From Colocasia esculenta (lineage: Eukaryota; Streptophyta; Magnoliopsida; Alismatales; Araceae), in contig CM024758.1 in NCBI GenBank assembly GCA_014218235.1, positions 73,542,206 to 73,606,205 of the forward strand: a DNA stretch of 64,000 nt, written 5' to 3'. Position numbers and translations under genes: made by a program. Of this stretch, positions 52,901-57,000 are shown piece after piece (the first letter of the stretch is position 1; each line of letters opens with the position of its first letter). The notes below the pieces were generated by a model. That model saw nothing but the letters and a program-made list of their open reading frames with translations, made no database searches and was not told where the DNA came from.

Positions 52901-55900
52901 TGTTATCACCAAAAAAATATTCTAAGGAGATAAAAGAGTCAACAGAAGGAGCGAAAAGGGTGGCCACAGCGGTGGTCACATTTGCAGCGACGGTGGGAGA
53001 CGAAGTGGCGGTGATGGCAGCGGAGGGCTGGGGTGCAGTGATCGATCTTCCCTTCGCATGGAGAAGGGCAGCAGCAATTCTAGGGGGAGTGCGGTGGGTC
53101 AGTGGCTGGGTACAAGCCTCCCCTTTGCAGGGAGACAAGCAGCAGTGGTAGTGATGACAGCTGGCGGTGTCACACCCCTTGAGTTTGATTGGGCTGGGGC
53201 TTCCCATCGTGGCCTGGTTGGACTGGCTTCCTTCGCAGAGGACCGAGAGAGAGCAAGAGAGAGGGGAGCCGCCAAACTCCTTCCCAAAAGTTCTTTCAAT
53301 TCATCATTGTCTTGAAAAAAACTTAGTATAATCCTTTTTATAATGGGTGGGGTTAACCCTAAGGCCTCTTAATGGGCCAATCCACCTAAGGCCCATTGGC
53401 CACATACTAACTAAAGACTGAAATAGGAAAATCAAAAGAAAGCTAAAAGAGACTCTAAATAACCCTAGCTACTAATCGGCTCAAATAAAACTGTTATACA
53501 TGTCTAGCCCAAAAGGCACAAAAAATCCAAAAATCATATGAGCCCAAATACCCAAGGGCGGCCCAACATGCTCCTGCATCAATAAGACCATTTTCATGTC
53601 GGAGTATAATTGTGGTGTATGAGAGTGGGAGGATACATCATGACCTGTGTCCTTGATCCCAGTTAGATGGGATGTTTGATGGATTATGACGATGGTGATG
53701 ATGATGCAACACATTCCTTGCTAGTTGCGATTACATTTATAAGTAATGCATATTTTGGATGCTGAAGAACCTATGCCAACCTTGGTAACAAGTTCCTTCT
53801 GAATGCCTGTTACATTGAGTCCAAGTGACCATGTCTTTTATTAGTTCCAGTTTCTCAAGTGTCACACACGTCACAACTGAACAAGGTGGTCCACCTTCAC
53901 CTTTTGTATGGACCCTGCAATTTTTGTTCTCTAGTGCAGATTGCATGGTTGTTTTAGCTTATTATGATATAAATAAATACTCTGAGCTGCAGGAATGGGC
54001 TTTCAAAGACAGGGATACAAGTGCAAGTTGGTCTTAATCATGGATGCAAGCTTAGTACATTGCTAACAATACTCATACCTCACACCCTTTCTCTGTGAAA
54101 GGGTTTTATCAGTATATTTGTTTTCTTCTGGATGATTGTGAGGAGCTGATGGATTCAAAATTTTTTTTATTAATATATTTGTTTCTTCTGGATGATTGTG
54201 AGGAGCTGATGGATTCAATTTTTTGTTCATTCCTTTGTTCACATCATCTCTTACCTCATTTTTTTTTATCACGAACATGTGAACAGAGGCTATCCAACGT
54301 ATATGAACTAATGGTGTGTGCTATTTCCATTTAGACCCTTGCCTGCTTGAAGCAAACTGGATGCAAGTGCGTAATAGTCTGGTTGTCACTTGCTTGATTT
54401 AAAAATGCCTGCTATACATTTATTAAGAGAACTCTGAACATCTTTAGTTCAGCTTTCTCATTGTTGATGATCACGCTTGTTCCTTAATCAGCTATGTTTG
54501 TATTGGATCTGATGTATGATCTTTTTTCCATATGAGTGCACAGCTTCCTTGAGAATTATAATCTGTACTTCCATTCATTTATCTTATAACTACTATTTTG
54601 TAATTATTACAGCTTTCCAATGCTGGAGGTCGTCTTATCATATCAAGTGATGGTGTATGGGATGCTTTGACTTTTGAAATGGCTTTAAATTGTTCACGGG
54701 GGCTACCAGCAGATGTTGCAGCTACTCAGATTGTTAAGGTACTTTATCATACTGAAGGTCATATGTTATACTGTATCATACTGAAGGTCATATGTTATAC
54801 TGTTGAATTTTATGGCATCATTTGAGGCTTATTCTTGTGTATTAACTTTCCAGGAGGCTGTACAAATAAAAGGATTACATGATGACATCACGTGCATTGT
54901 AGTTGATATACTACCACAGGAGAAAAATCCTCCTATTCCACCTCCTAAAAAGCAGGGGAAGGGTGTGTTTAAGTCCATGTTCCGCAGAAAATCGTCTGAG
55001 TCATCATCACATTGTGATAGAGAATATTCTGAGCCAGATGTTGTAGAGGAGATATTTGAAGAAGGATCTGCAATGCTGGCCCAAAGGTCTGTACCATCAG
55101 GAAAGCCGATGGACTAAATACTTTTGTTTATGTGGTCTCCTTATAGTTTCTGTCAATCCATATGATTTACTTTGAATCTATGTGGCTTTTAGTCACCTAA
55201 ATATACAAATTTCCCTTGTTTATTTTCCCTTGCATGGTGAAATAACTTAAAAAATAGGATACATGCTCTTTTAGGGGTTGTCACTTGCAGCATTTGACAT
55301 TGATTTGTAGGCAGAAGCAAATCTATCTGAGTCATGCAACATAAGTTAGTTTAAAATGCCTTTGTTTTTTGCATACAAACAAATCTTGGAAGAAAAATGT
55401 CAAATCTGCCTTTATTAAAATATTGACAAAAATGCCATTTGTAAATTTGAAATGTTTTGGTCCTTTTGGATATGTCATCACCATACCATGGAGTTACTCC
55501 CCGTCCATTTAACATGAGTTAGACTGACCCATGAGAGGAAATACCATTTTTGCCCTTTGGTAAACAACCCATGACAGGGAAAAGGAATCCAACTTCTCAG
55601 AGACTTAAACAAGATACAGTAAGGGTATTTCTGTCTGAAACTATTAAACTAATGGGAAAAAGGGAATTTTAAAGGAATATACGTGGTGAAATGTCAGCAA
55701 CGTTTCACATTTACGAATGACATTTTTGATAATATTTTAATAATGATGGCACATTTGACATTTTTCTTCTAAGAATGGTTTATATACAAAAAACCCAATT
55801 TCTTAATATTGCCCTTGATCTGATTCAATATGTTCACAAGGTTGACGATAGATGGTATATGCAGGTTAGATGCTGAATACCCTGTTTGCAACATGTTCAA

Positions 55901-56194
55901 GTTGTTCATGTGCGCTGTTTGCCAGGTAGAGATTAAACCTGGAGAGGGTACTTCTGTACATGCCGGAATAATGCAGCCTGGACGATTGCGTCCATGGGAT
56001 GGTCCTTTCCTTTGCCAAAGCTGCCATGCTAAGAAAGAAGCAATGGAAGGAAAAAGGGCATCAGGAGGTATGAACAGTCATATGCAGGTTTTTGTCAACC
56101 TCAACCTTGTATGTTCTTCAACATTAATTTAATTTTTTTACTTTTTTTTTATATGTACAATGCAGCATCCAGGAATAGCAGCAGTAGTGAATAG
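922..56194 (+). CDS. PP2C-type protein serine/threonine phosphatase, nine exons
   Basis: Metal-dependent PPM/PP2C phosphatase that removes phosphate from Ser/Thr residues of target proteins. Joining 922-1143, 2903-3071, 8508-8661, 8736-8799, 12723-12830, 54613-54738, 54854-55086, 55865-56067 and 56166-56194 gives 435 residues in one frame, every intron being GT-AG. Visible PP2C motifs are DGHNG (77-81, metal-binding Asp77/Gly78), VGDSR (153-157), SRSIGD (217-222), SSDGVWD (250-256, Asp252) and HDDITC (290-295). The C-terminal extension has a basic KKQGKG..FRRKSS stretch and two CxxC pairs (375/378 and 409/412) that could bind zinc. From knowledge of the family this matches Arabidopsis probable PP2C 12 and relatives, about 430 residues long; it is not the ABI1 group. 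No signal peptide or membrane segment is seen. Oddities are the roughly 42-kb intron 5 and a second set of exons 3-5 after the assembly gap. The substrate is unknown. Confidence 0.93.
1144..2902 (+). other. PP2C intron 1
   Basis: GT at 1144, AG at 2901-2902. AT-rich, T-tract-rich intron sequence. I see no recognisable gene, RNA or mobile element in it. Confidence 0.8.
2903..3071 (+). CDS. PP2C exon 2 (residues 75-130 plus one base)
   Basis: Acceptor TTTTCAG|CTATTTGATGGG, donor AAAG|GTGCAT, leaving phase 1. It carries the key LFDGHNGSAAA motif, whose Asp and Gly coordinate the catalytic metals, and ends KTDKDFQEK. The leftover G joins CA of exon 3 to give Ala131. Confidence 0.93.
3511..3830 (-). 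mobile_element. TRIM (terminal-repeat retrotransposon in miniature), 320 bp
   Basis: Two direct repeats of about 111 bp (3511-3621 and 3720-3830), each starting TGTTAAAG and sharing the core GGCATTGAGTTG, flank a 98-bp interior. Just before the right repeat, TCTGATACCA (3710-3719) reads TGGTATCAGA on the minus strand, a tRNA-iMet primer binding site abutting the LTR. So the element points to the minus strand. The 5-bp GATAT at 3506-3510 recurs at 3831-3835 as a perfect target-site duplication. No coding capacity. It lies in PP2C intron 2. Confidence 0.8.
3935..4060 (-). mobile_element. Possible LINE 3'-end fragment
   Basis: Contains GGGTAGTACCACTAG followed by GTACAAGTATAGG. The same pair recurs near 10212 and, in part, at 14118/19110, which suggests a shared family. 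The minus-strand 3'-end interpretation rests on T-rich sequence to the left; no coding frame is intact. Confidence 0.3.
4100..4235 (+). repeat. AT/GT-rich microsatellite
   Basis: Irregular (TA)n, (GTATATAT)n and (TG)n runs. Tyr/Ile-rich open frames through it are repeat artefacts. Confidence 0.85.
4486..5530 (-). repeat. Left LTR of the non-autonomous element
   Basis: Starts TGATGCGGAAC and ends CCCCTGCATCA. It contains purine-rich blocks (GGAGAAGAGAGAAGGG) and the GGTAACCCTAAGG segment, shared in the same order with 6369-7435, 22610-23573 and, in part, 52936-53581. Confidence 0.7.
5784..6242 (-). CDS. Unidentified 152-aa open frame inside the non-autonomous LTR element
   Basis: Minus-strand frame occupying much of the element's interior, starting about 130 bases from the primer binding site. 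I do not recognise the protein. The first about 100 residues look like ordinary globular sequence (mixed hydrophobic and charged, with EFYFNCKPPLVPKEITYVDG); the C-terminal third is Ser/Thr/Pro/Lys-rich. There are no zinc knuckle, DTG protease or RT motifs. It could be a degenerate gag, a captured host exon, or a chance frame. An overlapping 110-residue frame (5876-6208) is probably its shadow. Confidence 0.3.
   Translation of the reverse strand: MILISLATVFRGVVDLSSQTGEICIDPDGAFVEFYFNCKPPLVPKEITYVDGAWAKFDTSEKFFVNVGSEKWNEQHVVTESETTSCIIHPSHWPSTVRIYDTDFSKSPPSKQSTQKKTPTKVVTPSPYDSVCTCLWSPTYGIRTYPLHQTFS
6369..7435 (-). repeat. Right LTR of the non-autonomous element
   Basis: Starts TGATGTGGAAC and ends CCCCCTCATCA; diverged partner of 4486-5530. 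From about 6464 onward it is repeated after the gap at 22610-23573. Confidence 0.7.
7436..7602 (-). mobile_element. RTE-type LINE, 3' end of ORF2
   Basis: The minus strand reads a degenerate RTE reverse-transcriptase C-terminus, with WCDVIRKDIGFLGL and KIHVADPDNEV followed by a stop and a TGATGATGATGG tail. The IHVADP ending and simple-repeat tail are typical of plant RTE elements. On the plus strand it appears as GGGTCGGCTACATGAATC. Repeated at 23574-23736. Confidence 0.65.
7603..8507 (+). other. End of PP2C intron 2, no gene seen
   Basis: AT-rich intron sequence with a small TATATGCATAT-type low-complexity patch near 7620-7680. Nothing else recognised. The acceptor for exon 3 is CTACTTCAG at 8499-8507. 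Confidence 0.6.
8508..8661 (+). CDS. PP2C exon 3 (residues 131-182 in part)
   Basis: Acceptor ACTTCAG|CACAAAC, donor GAGGA|GTAAGC. Carries the second PP2C block, TVTFVIIDGWVATVASVGDSR, and SADHRLEANKE. 154 bases; with the phase-1 base of exon 2 it leaves phase 2. Confidence 0.92.
8736..8799 (+). CDS. PP2C exon 4 (residues 182-203)
   Basis: 64-base exon after a 74-base intron. Acceptor ATCTCAG|GGTGG, donor GCAGAG|GTAACT. Encodes VERITASGGEVGRLNTVGG, the conserved segment before the Arg-Ser-Ile-Gly-Asp block. Too short to be an obvious open frame; placed by phase and family similarity. Confidence 0.88.
9060..9960 (-). mobile_element. Degenerate RTE-type LINE, RT domain to 3' end
   Basis: The minus strand gives a broken but recognisable RTE ORF2. 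It starts with HWCMLFQDDITTIEDVNAK (palm motif, FQDD where FADD is usual), then a GSII-Q-like region, then a stretch matching the family's FYRTVVRPAMLYG...EMRML-W-GKTR order with stops, and finally an IHIADPNK-like end near 9100-9160. Frameshifts and stops are frequent, so this is an old copy. A second copy lies at 25155-26030. Confidence 0.55.
10195..10375 (-). mobile_element. Possible LINE 3'-end fragment
   Basis: Shares GTACAAGTATAGGC and a GTGGATAGTTCCACTAG motif with the fragment near 3950. On the minus strand it ends in a poly-A run (complement of the T-run at 10196-10203). No intact frame. Confidence 0.35.
10380..10735 (+). repeat. AT-rich microsatellite (TATATG/CATATA variants)
   Basis: About 350 bp of ATATGTATATACATAT-type low-complexity sequence. 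Tyr/Ile/Met-rich open frames on the minus strand are artefacts. Present also at about 26460-26815. Confidence 0.85.
10753..10889 (+). mobile_element. Au-like SINE
   Basis: Contains GGTCACGGGTTCAAAATTGG (pol III B-box region), GGAAACAGCATCTTG, TGCTGCGTACAT and GACCCCGTGTTGGCGGGAGC. That is the order of the conserved 3' part of plant Au SINEs, ending in CGCCTTTGT. The 5' part with box A is short or damaged (GTAACTAGAGG; the second copy retains TAGCCTAGAGG). A (TA)n run follows. Confidence 0.7.
11113..12722 (+). other. Remainder of PP2C intron 4, no gene seen
   Basis: AT-rich intron sequence, nearly identical to 27190-28794 in the second copy. Short open frames here have no recognisable motif. 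The acceptor for exon 5 is GTTCTTCAG at 12714-12722. Confidence 0.6.
12723..12830 (+). CDS. PP2C exon 5 (residues 204-239)
   Basis: Exactly 36 codons. Acceptor TTCAG|ATTGG, donor GTGAAG|GTATTG. Encodes the GGLCLSRSIGDMDVGE block and VPYVKQVK. Phase 0 at both ends, joining exon 6 at 54613. Confidence 0.92.
13030..13085 (+). repeat. Purine (GA)n tract
   Basis: Imperfect GAGAGA repeat in intron 5. The second copy (near 29120-29160) is shorter, as expected for a variable microsatellite. Confidence 0.8.
13289..13649. mobile_element. hAT-type MITE, 361 bp
   Basis: Terminal inverted repeats TAGGGCTGCAA and TTGCAGTCCTA (one mismatch). Flanking 8-mers are CCAGAGGC (13281-13288) and CCAGAGGG (13650-13657), an 8-bp target duplication with one change, as expected for hAT. 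The interior is rich in CCGAT/ATCGG and has no coding capacity. The same element sits at 29356-29716. Confidence 0.8.
13650..14090 (+). other. Intron 5 sequence, no gene seen
   Basis: Includes a GATC-rich patch at about 13790-13920 (variants of GATCTGTCGATC and GATCCGGAACTGATATGGCC) that resembles the patch at 22005-22050. These may be the two ends of an old DNA transposon, but no inverted repeat is clear. Confidence 0.4.
14091..14134 (-). mobile_element. LINE-like 3' end, split by the hAT insertion
   Basis: On the minus strand this reads a terminus GGTACTACCCACTTT followed by an A-rich (TAA)n tail. The rest of the fragment continues beyond the hAT at 19080. The uninterrupted version is at 30160-30720. 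Confidence 0.35.
14510..17864 (-). pseudogene. hAT transposase, BED finger + DUF659, dimerisation core deleted
   Basis: Reads on the minus strand from ATG at 17864. A BED-type zinc finger (CNYCGHTG..., then KKHLAG) is followed by an acidic/Gly-Ser linker and a DUF659 block with CDGWSGTTKSSLINFLVY, TDNGSAYKKAG and WTPCAAHCVDLMLKEIG. Then comes the RFATNFIALQSLLKHK region, and an intron at 16216-16140 (GTGAGA...TTGCAG) leading into AYYLHPAYHY. That block is directly followed, out of frame, by RRLDNLVYVHYNMRLR, the far end of the hAT C-terminal domain, so the roughly 100-residue core of the dimerisation domain is missing. Further breaks are a shift in the A8 run near 17050, one near 16650 and one in the C-run near 15100. 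A long disordered tail follows (Asp/Gly-rich, then Tyr/Gly-rich, ending QQGYWGY at 14510), with another intron around 15745-15620. Presumed non-functional. Confidence 0.75.
17991..18600 (+). repeat. Tandem repeat, unit about 136 bp, four to five copies
   Basis: Units begin GAGAAATGGTGGAAAGTGAA (or close variants) at about 17991, 18128, 18264, 18426 and 18561, giving spacings of 137, 136, 162 and 135. Each contains CATTAAACACTT and TTTTCAGAAATTC. The array lies between the transposase start and the GC-rich right end of the hAT, so it may be a subterminal regulatory or transposase-binding region. Confidence 0.8.
19080..20643. other. LINE-like remainder and unidentified repetitive sequence
   Basis: 19080 to about 19570 continues the LINE-like fragment, with a C15-A21 homopolymer junction at 19155-19192. 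From about 19570 to 20640 the sequence is colinear with 30690-31815. It has short frames but no recognised domain and resembles decayed transposon interior. Confidence 0.4.
20644..21733. mobile_element. PIF/Harbinger-like insertion, 1.09 kb, G-rich core
   Basis: Bounded by TAA (20641-20643 and 21734-21736). The empty site in the second copy reads CAA at 31816-31818 in matching flanks. The ends are TGGGGTTTTTGG and, as reverse complement, TAGGGTGTTGG, similar to Tourist/Harbinger termini. AT-rich arms of about 160 and 190 bp share TGTTTGGTAA / TGTTGGTAA. The core at 20805-21545 is extremely G-rich on the plus strand. No transposase. Gly/Arg-rich and Pro-rich frames in the core are compositional artefacts. 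Confidence 0.6.
21734..22050 (+). other. Intron 5 sequence before the truncated LTR, no gene seen
   Basis: AT-rich sequence ending in a GATCTAGATCGAC patch. Colinear with 31820-32155. Confidence 0.5.
22051..22509 (-). mobile_element. Truncated LTR of the older Ty3 element, cut by the gap
   Basis: GGTTTTCCCCTACGCCGGAC onwards matches 32161-32621 and the right LTR from about 50336. It has the same 5' truncation point as the left LTR at 32156 and ends at the N run. Confidence 0.75.
22510..22609. other. Assembly gap (100 N)
   Basis: Exactly 100 N, the conventional size for a gap of unknown length. It separates two sequences whose ends overlap by about 10 kb. Confidence 0.99.
22610..23573 (-). 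repeat. Second-copy right LTR of the non-autonomous element, 5' cut by the gap
   Basis: Matches 6464-7435 with many one-base deletions; ends CCCCCTCATCA. Confidence 0.8.
23574..23736 (-). mobile_element. Second-copy RTE LINE 3' end
   Basis: Equivalent of 7436-7602. The frame is more broken because of base losses. Confidence 0.6.
24624..24773 (+). pseudogene. Second copy of PP2C exon 3, four bases shorter
   Basis: Equivalent of 8508-8661 with intact splice borders. It has lost four bases: two at TTGGTGACT (now TGGGACT), one at ATTCTTG and one at TGAAGG. The frame breaks at the VGDSR motif. The losses look like uncorrected sequencing errors but would be fatal if real. Confidence 0.85.
24848..24910 (+). 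pseudogene. Second copy of PP2C exon 4, one base shorter
   Basis: Equivalent of 8736-8799; one G is lost in GAAGTTGGCAGG. Splice borders are intact. Confidence 0.85.
25155..26030 (-). mobile_element. Second-copy degenerate RTE LINE
   Basis: Equivalent of 9060-9960, with extra small indels. Confidence 0.5.
26841..26977 (+). mobile_element. Second-copy Au-like SINE
   Basis: Equivalent of 10753-10889. Retains TAGCCTAGAGG upstream of the B box, where the first copy has lost two bases. Confidence 0.65.
28795..28902 (+). CDS. Second copy of PP2C exon 5, intact
   Basis: Identical in length (108 bases) and splice borders to 12723-12830, and encodes the same SRSIGD block. It lies in the low-error part of the second copy. 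In the true genome this is probably the allele of exon 5, not an extra exon: splicing it after 12830 would duplicate the SRSIGD block. Confidence 0.7.
29356..29716. mobile_element. Second-copy hAT MITE
   Basis: Equivalent of 13289-13649. Termini TAGGGCTGCAAACGG and CCGTTTGCAGTCCTA, flanks CCAGAGGC/CCAGAGGG. The left inverted repeat is better preserved here. Confidence 0.8.
30160..30720 (-). mobile_element. LINE-like fragment, uninterrupted version
   Basis: Corresponds to 14091-14134 plus 19080-19570 without the hAT. It has the (TAA)n-type tail at its minus-strand 3' end and a C-run/A-run junction near 30270-30313. The minus-strand reading is full of stops. Assignment to L1-type LINEs is tentative. 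Confidence 0.35.
30721..32155 (+). other. Intron 5 sequence, no gene seen
   Basis: Colinear with 19570-22050 without the G-rich insertion (empty site at 31816-31818). No recognised coding sequence. Confidence 0.5.
32156..33454 (-). repeat. Truncated 3' LTR of the older Ty3 element
   Basis: Matches the right LTR from about 50330 to 51593; the first about 620 bases are missing. Ends GGCTTTACA next to a polypurine tract. Rich in short palindromic motifs around TTGACGTCAA. Confidence 0.8.
33455..33470 (-). other. Polypurine tract of the older Ty3 element
   Basis: The minus strand reads CTTTTAAGGGGGAGGC directly against the 3' LTR, the expected plus-strand primer position. Confidence 0.65.
33488..34011 (-). 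pseudogene. Older Ty3 pol, 3' part: integrase C-terminus and chromodomain
   Basis: The minus strand reads RQRLQTAQSRQKSYANQRRR and LEFQVGDQVFVRVSPMKGVMR (GPF/Y-like region). After a frame change near 33865 it reads PRYIRPFTITERVRGLAYRL, VFHVSMLRRYLPD and a terminal chromodomain-like RVAWQWHSGGESTWEQEDEM. It continues the frame broken at 45486 by the nested insertion. Confidence 0.85.
34012..37283 (-). repeat. 3' LTR of the younger Ty3 element, 3.27 kb
   Basis: Begins CGTGACGGCCCTCG (the partner begins TGTGACGG; one change at the terminus) and ends GGGCCTTACA. Has a long TTTACACATT-rich region near 35040-35480 and GACGCC/GGCGTC motifs near 36950. Open frames at 35093, 35858, 36234 and 36513 have counterparts in the other LTR and are not genes. 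Confidence 0.92.
37284..37299 (-). other. Polypurine tract of the younger Ty3 element
   Basis: The minus strand reads TTTAAGGGGGAGAGGG immediately before the 3' LTR. Confidence 0.75.
41459..41534 (-). other. Intron-like interruption 2 in gag, 76 bp, GT-AG, phase 0
   Basis: The minus strand reads CTACAG|GTATGC at the left border and ATTGCAG|GAGAGAG at the right. The length is not a multiple of three, and removing it joins the two gag frames precisely between a Gln and a Glu codon. The older Ty3 element has continuous coding at the matching position (LQGQALAWW region near 49160). Confidence 0.65.
41727..41812 (-). other. Intron-like interruption 1 in gag, 86 bp, GT-AG, phase 0
   Basis: The minus strand reads GGCCCAG|GTAGAATAATG and ends GTAGCAG|GCTCAGG. 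It contains an in-frame stop two codons in and is AT-rich. Removal joins the N-terminal Pro/Gln-rich frame (42025-41813) to the frame leading to MERFKRMAPPSFKG without a shift. A TAG/CAG tandem acceptor three bases apart would keep the frame either way. Confidence 0.65.
42191..42202 (-). other. Primer binding site, younger Ty3 element
   Basis: The minus strand reads TGGTATCAGAGC, complementary to the 3' end of initiator tRNA-Met, five bases after the 5' LTR. Confidence 0.9.
42208..45485 (-). repeat. 5' LTR of the younger Ty3 element, 3.28 kb
   Basis: TGTGACGG...TTACA; near-identical partner of 34012-37283. On the coding strand it starts TGTAAAGCCC and ends CCGTCACA. Confidence 0.92.
45486..49568 (-). 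pseudogene. Older Ty3 gag-pol, 5' and central part
   Basis: Begins at ATG 49568 with an Arg-rich, Pro/Gln-rich gag N-terminus, then the gag domain (LAWWTSEWEITFQSR, FCPTYVRTERLYQFLDLTQGE). A zinc knuckle CYRCDQLGHMARDC lies near 48520. Protease has IDSGASHSF (about 48290), RT has FVDDILVYS, RNase H has TDHQSLQYVFSQRDLNMRQRR. The integrase core (SDRD replaced by SNKD in SIVSNKDPRFTF; DGQSERTIQTLE retained) stops at QQSVEV, where the younger element is inserted. Multiple stop codons and frame changes occur, so it is not functional. Confidence 0.88.
49694..49705 (-). other. Primer binding site, older Ty3 element
   Basis: The minus strand reads TGGTATCAGAGC three bases after the 5' LTR; initiator tRNA-Met type. 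Confidence 0.9.
49709..51593 (-). repeat. 5' LTR of the older Ty3 element, 1.89 kb
   Basis: Plus-strand start TGTAACGACCC, end GGCCTCACA. Contains the palindrome-rich TTGACGTCAA zone at about 50700-51540. Complete, unlike the left partner. Confidence 0.88.
51594..52935 (+). other. Right flank of the nested elements, no gene seen
   Basis: AT-rich intron 5 sequence. The middle part (51840-52560) is a degenerate TAATCG-rich stretch. Short frames have no recognisable motif. Confidence 0.5.
51840..52560 (+). repeat. Degenerate TAATCG/ATCGAT-rich array
   Basis: About 25 occurrences of CACTAATCGATA, CTAATCGGAAC and close variants in 720 bp, at irregular spacing of about 20-40 bases. Flanking words such as CACTAATCGGAACAA recur. 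Looks like a decayed minisatellite or part of an unknown element. Confidence 0.6.
52936..53581 (-). repeat. Truncated LTR fragment of the non-autonomous family
   Basis: Shares GGGCTGGGGCTTCCCA, GCAGAGGAC-GAGAGAG, TTATAATGGGTGGGG and the end CATGCTCCTGCATCA with the LTRs at 4486-5530 and 6369-7435, in the same orientation. The left part is missing or diverged. Confidence 0.6.
53582..54612 (+). other. End of PP2C intron 5
   Basis: T-rich intron sequence with a tandem duplication of about 46 bp at 54113-54218. No gene seen. Confidence 0.6.
54113..54218 (+). repeat. Two-copy direct repeat, about 46 bp
   Basis: TATATTTG-TTTCTTCTGGATG through GAGGAGCTGATGGATTCAA occurs at 54113-54158 and 54174-54218, separated by a T-rich spacer. 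Confidence 0.85.
54613..54738 (+). CDS. PP2C exon 6 (residues 240-281)
   Basis: Acceptor TTACAG|CTTTCC, donor TTAAG|GTACTT; 42 codons, phase 0. Carries RLIISSDGVWDAL with the metal-binding Asp252. Confidence 0.92.
54746..54803 (+). repeat. Perfect 29-bp tandem duplication in intron 6
   Basis: ATCATACTGAAGG...TATACTGT is repeated head to tail at 54746-54774 and 54775-54803. It makes up half of the 115-base intron 6 (54739-54853). Confidence 0.9.
54854..55086 (+). CDS. PP2C exon 7 (residues 282-359 in part)
   Basis: Acceptor TTTCCAG|GAGGCT, donor CAAAG|GTCTGT, leaving phase 2. Encodes GLHDDITCIVVDILP, the last PP2C motif, then the Pro/Lys linker PPPKKQGKGVFKSMFRRKSS and an acidic EPDVVEEIFEEGSAML. 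Reading through the donor would stop at 55117 after SVPSGKPMD; an intron-retention product is possible but not supported. Confidence 0.9.
55087..55864 (+). other. PP2C intron 7
   Basis: 778 bases, AT-rich, no gene or mobile element recognised. Confidence 0.75.
55865..56067 (+). CDS. PP2C exon 8 (residues 359-426)
   Basis: Acceptor TATGCAG|GTTAGA completes the Arg359 codon; donor CAGGAG|GTATGA leaves phase 1. Carries the C-terminal CAVC (375-378) and CQSC (409-412) pairs around RPWDGPFL, a putative zinc-binding tail seen in this PP2C subgroup. Confidence 0.9.
56166..56194 (+). CDS. PP2C exon 9 (residues 427-435 and stop)
   Basis: Acceptor AATGCAG|CATCC; encodes a Ser-rich end SRNSSSSE and TAG at 56192-56194. 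The 98-base intron 8 precedes it. Found by phase and family ending. Confidence 0.82.
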
Positions 56195-57000
56195 TCATAG
56201 CCATTTCAGTTGTGTTGTTGGCATTGCACCTTGGCACTAACACTTGTGGAGTTGACGAGTGCTTAAGAGGGAAACCAACGGACTCTCATTCTCATTCATC
56301 TTTCTCCAGCTGTAATCTAACACGCTGAGCTCTTTTCGGATGTGAAGTTCCAGAGCAGCATGTGGTGAGCAATGTCATCATTTTCTGATCTCACCAATTT
56401 CTGCATTGGCTGAAAGATGGTTGCACTTCATCCAACTGTAAAGCTGTATTCTTCAGTAGAGCAACATCCTGACCTCTTCCCTCGAAAAGTTTGTGGTCCA
56501 TTGGTGATTTCATTAATGCAGTTTCTCCACTTGGAAGGCTGGAGACTATTCTTTCAGGGTTAGCTCCCATGAGTAAGCACCATTTTACAGAGGTGACTCA
56601 AAATTCAGCTGTTGCACATAGCTGTTCTAGAATGCAATGCAAATTTTCACTTTAGGTTTTCAGTCTGGATCAAGGAAAATTTGTTCAGTCCTTGTCCAAA
56701 GGCTTGCACAATTTGCTATAAGATTTTTGTTATACTGTCTCTCTGTTCATAAGCTAGTTACCATAAGGTAATTGTTCTACGCTTGTTTGTATTATTGCTC
56801 ATTAGGAGTACTTGACAAGTTTACCACCTCTCCTAGTTTAGAGGCTCTTACTTGAATGAATGCAATTCTCCATTGATTTTGGTACAAAAGGGGCAGGCTT
56901 TGTAGTGTCCTTTTTGGTGCTCCACCATCCCGTATTCCCTGTATGCTTCTGATTGAAGTTAATGAGATGATCTGTAGCTAATATCTTGATATCTTCACTC
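56195..57000 (+). other. PP2C 3' UTR and flank
   Basis: No open frame of note. The UTR end cannot be fixed; no clear AATAAA is seen in the first 600 bases. Confidence 0.45.

Larger units (their letters stand above)
12831..54612 (+). other. PP2C intron 5 (41.8 kb as assembled)
   Basis: Donor GTATTG at 12831, acceptor TATTACAG ending at 54612. It holds the hAT MITE, the hAT transposon, the G-rich insertion, the assembly gap, the second copy of exons 3-5 and two nested Ty3 elements. If 22610-32621 is an unmerged overlap, the true intron is shorter by at least 10 kb. Confidence 0.75.

Noticed and set aside
55087..55117. Alternative PP2C C-terminus by reading through the exon 7 donor
   Set aside because: The spliced form restores the conserved C-terminal CxxC region with correct phase; the read-through adds only a short nonconserved tail.
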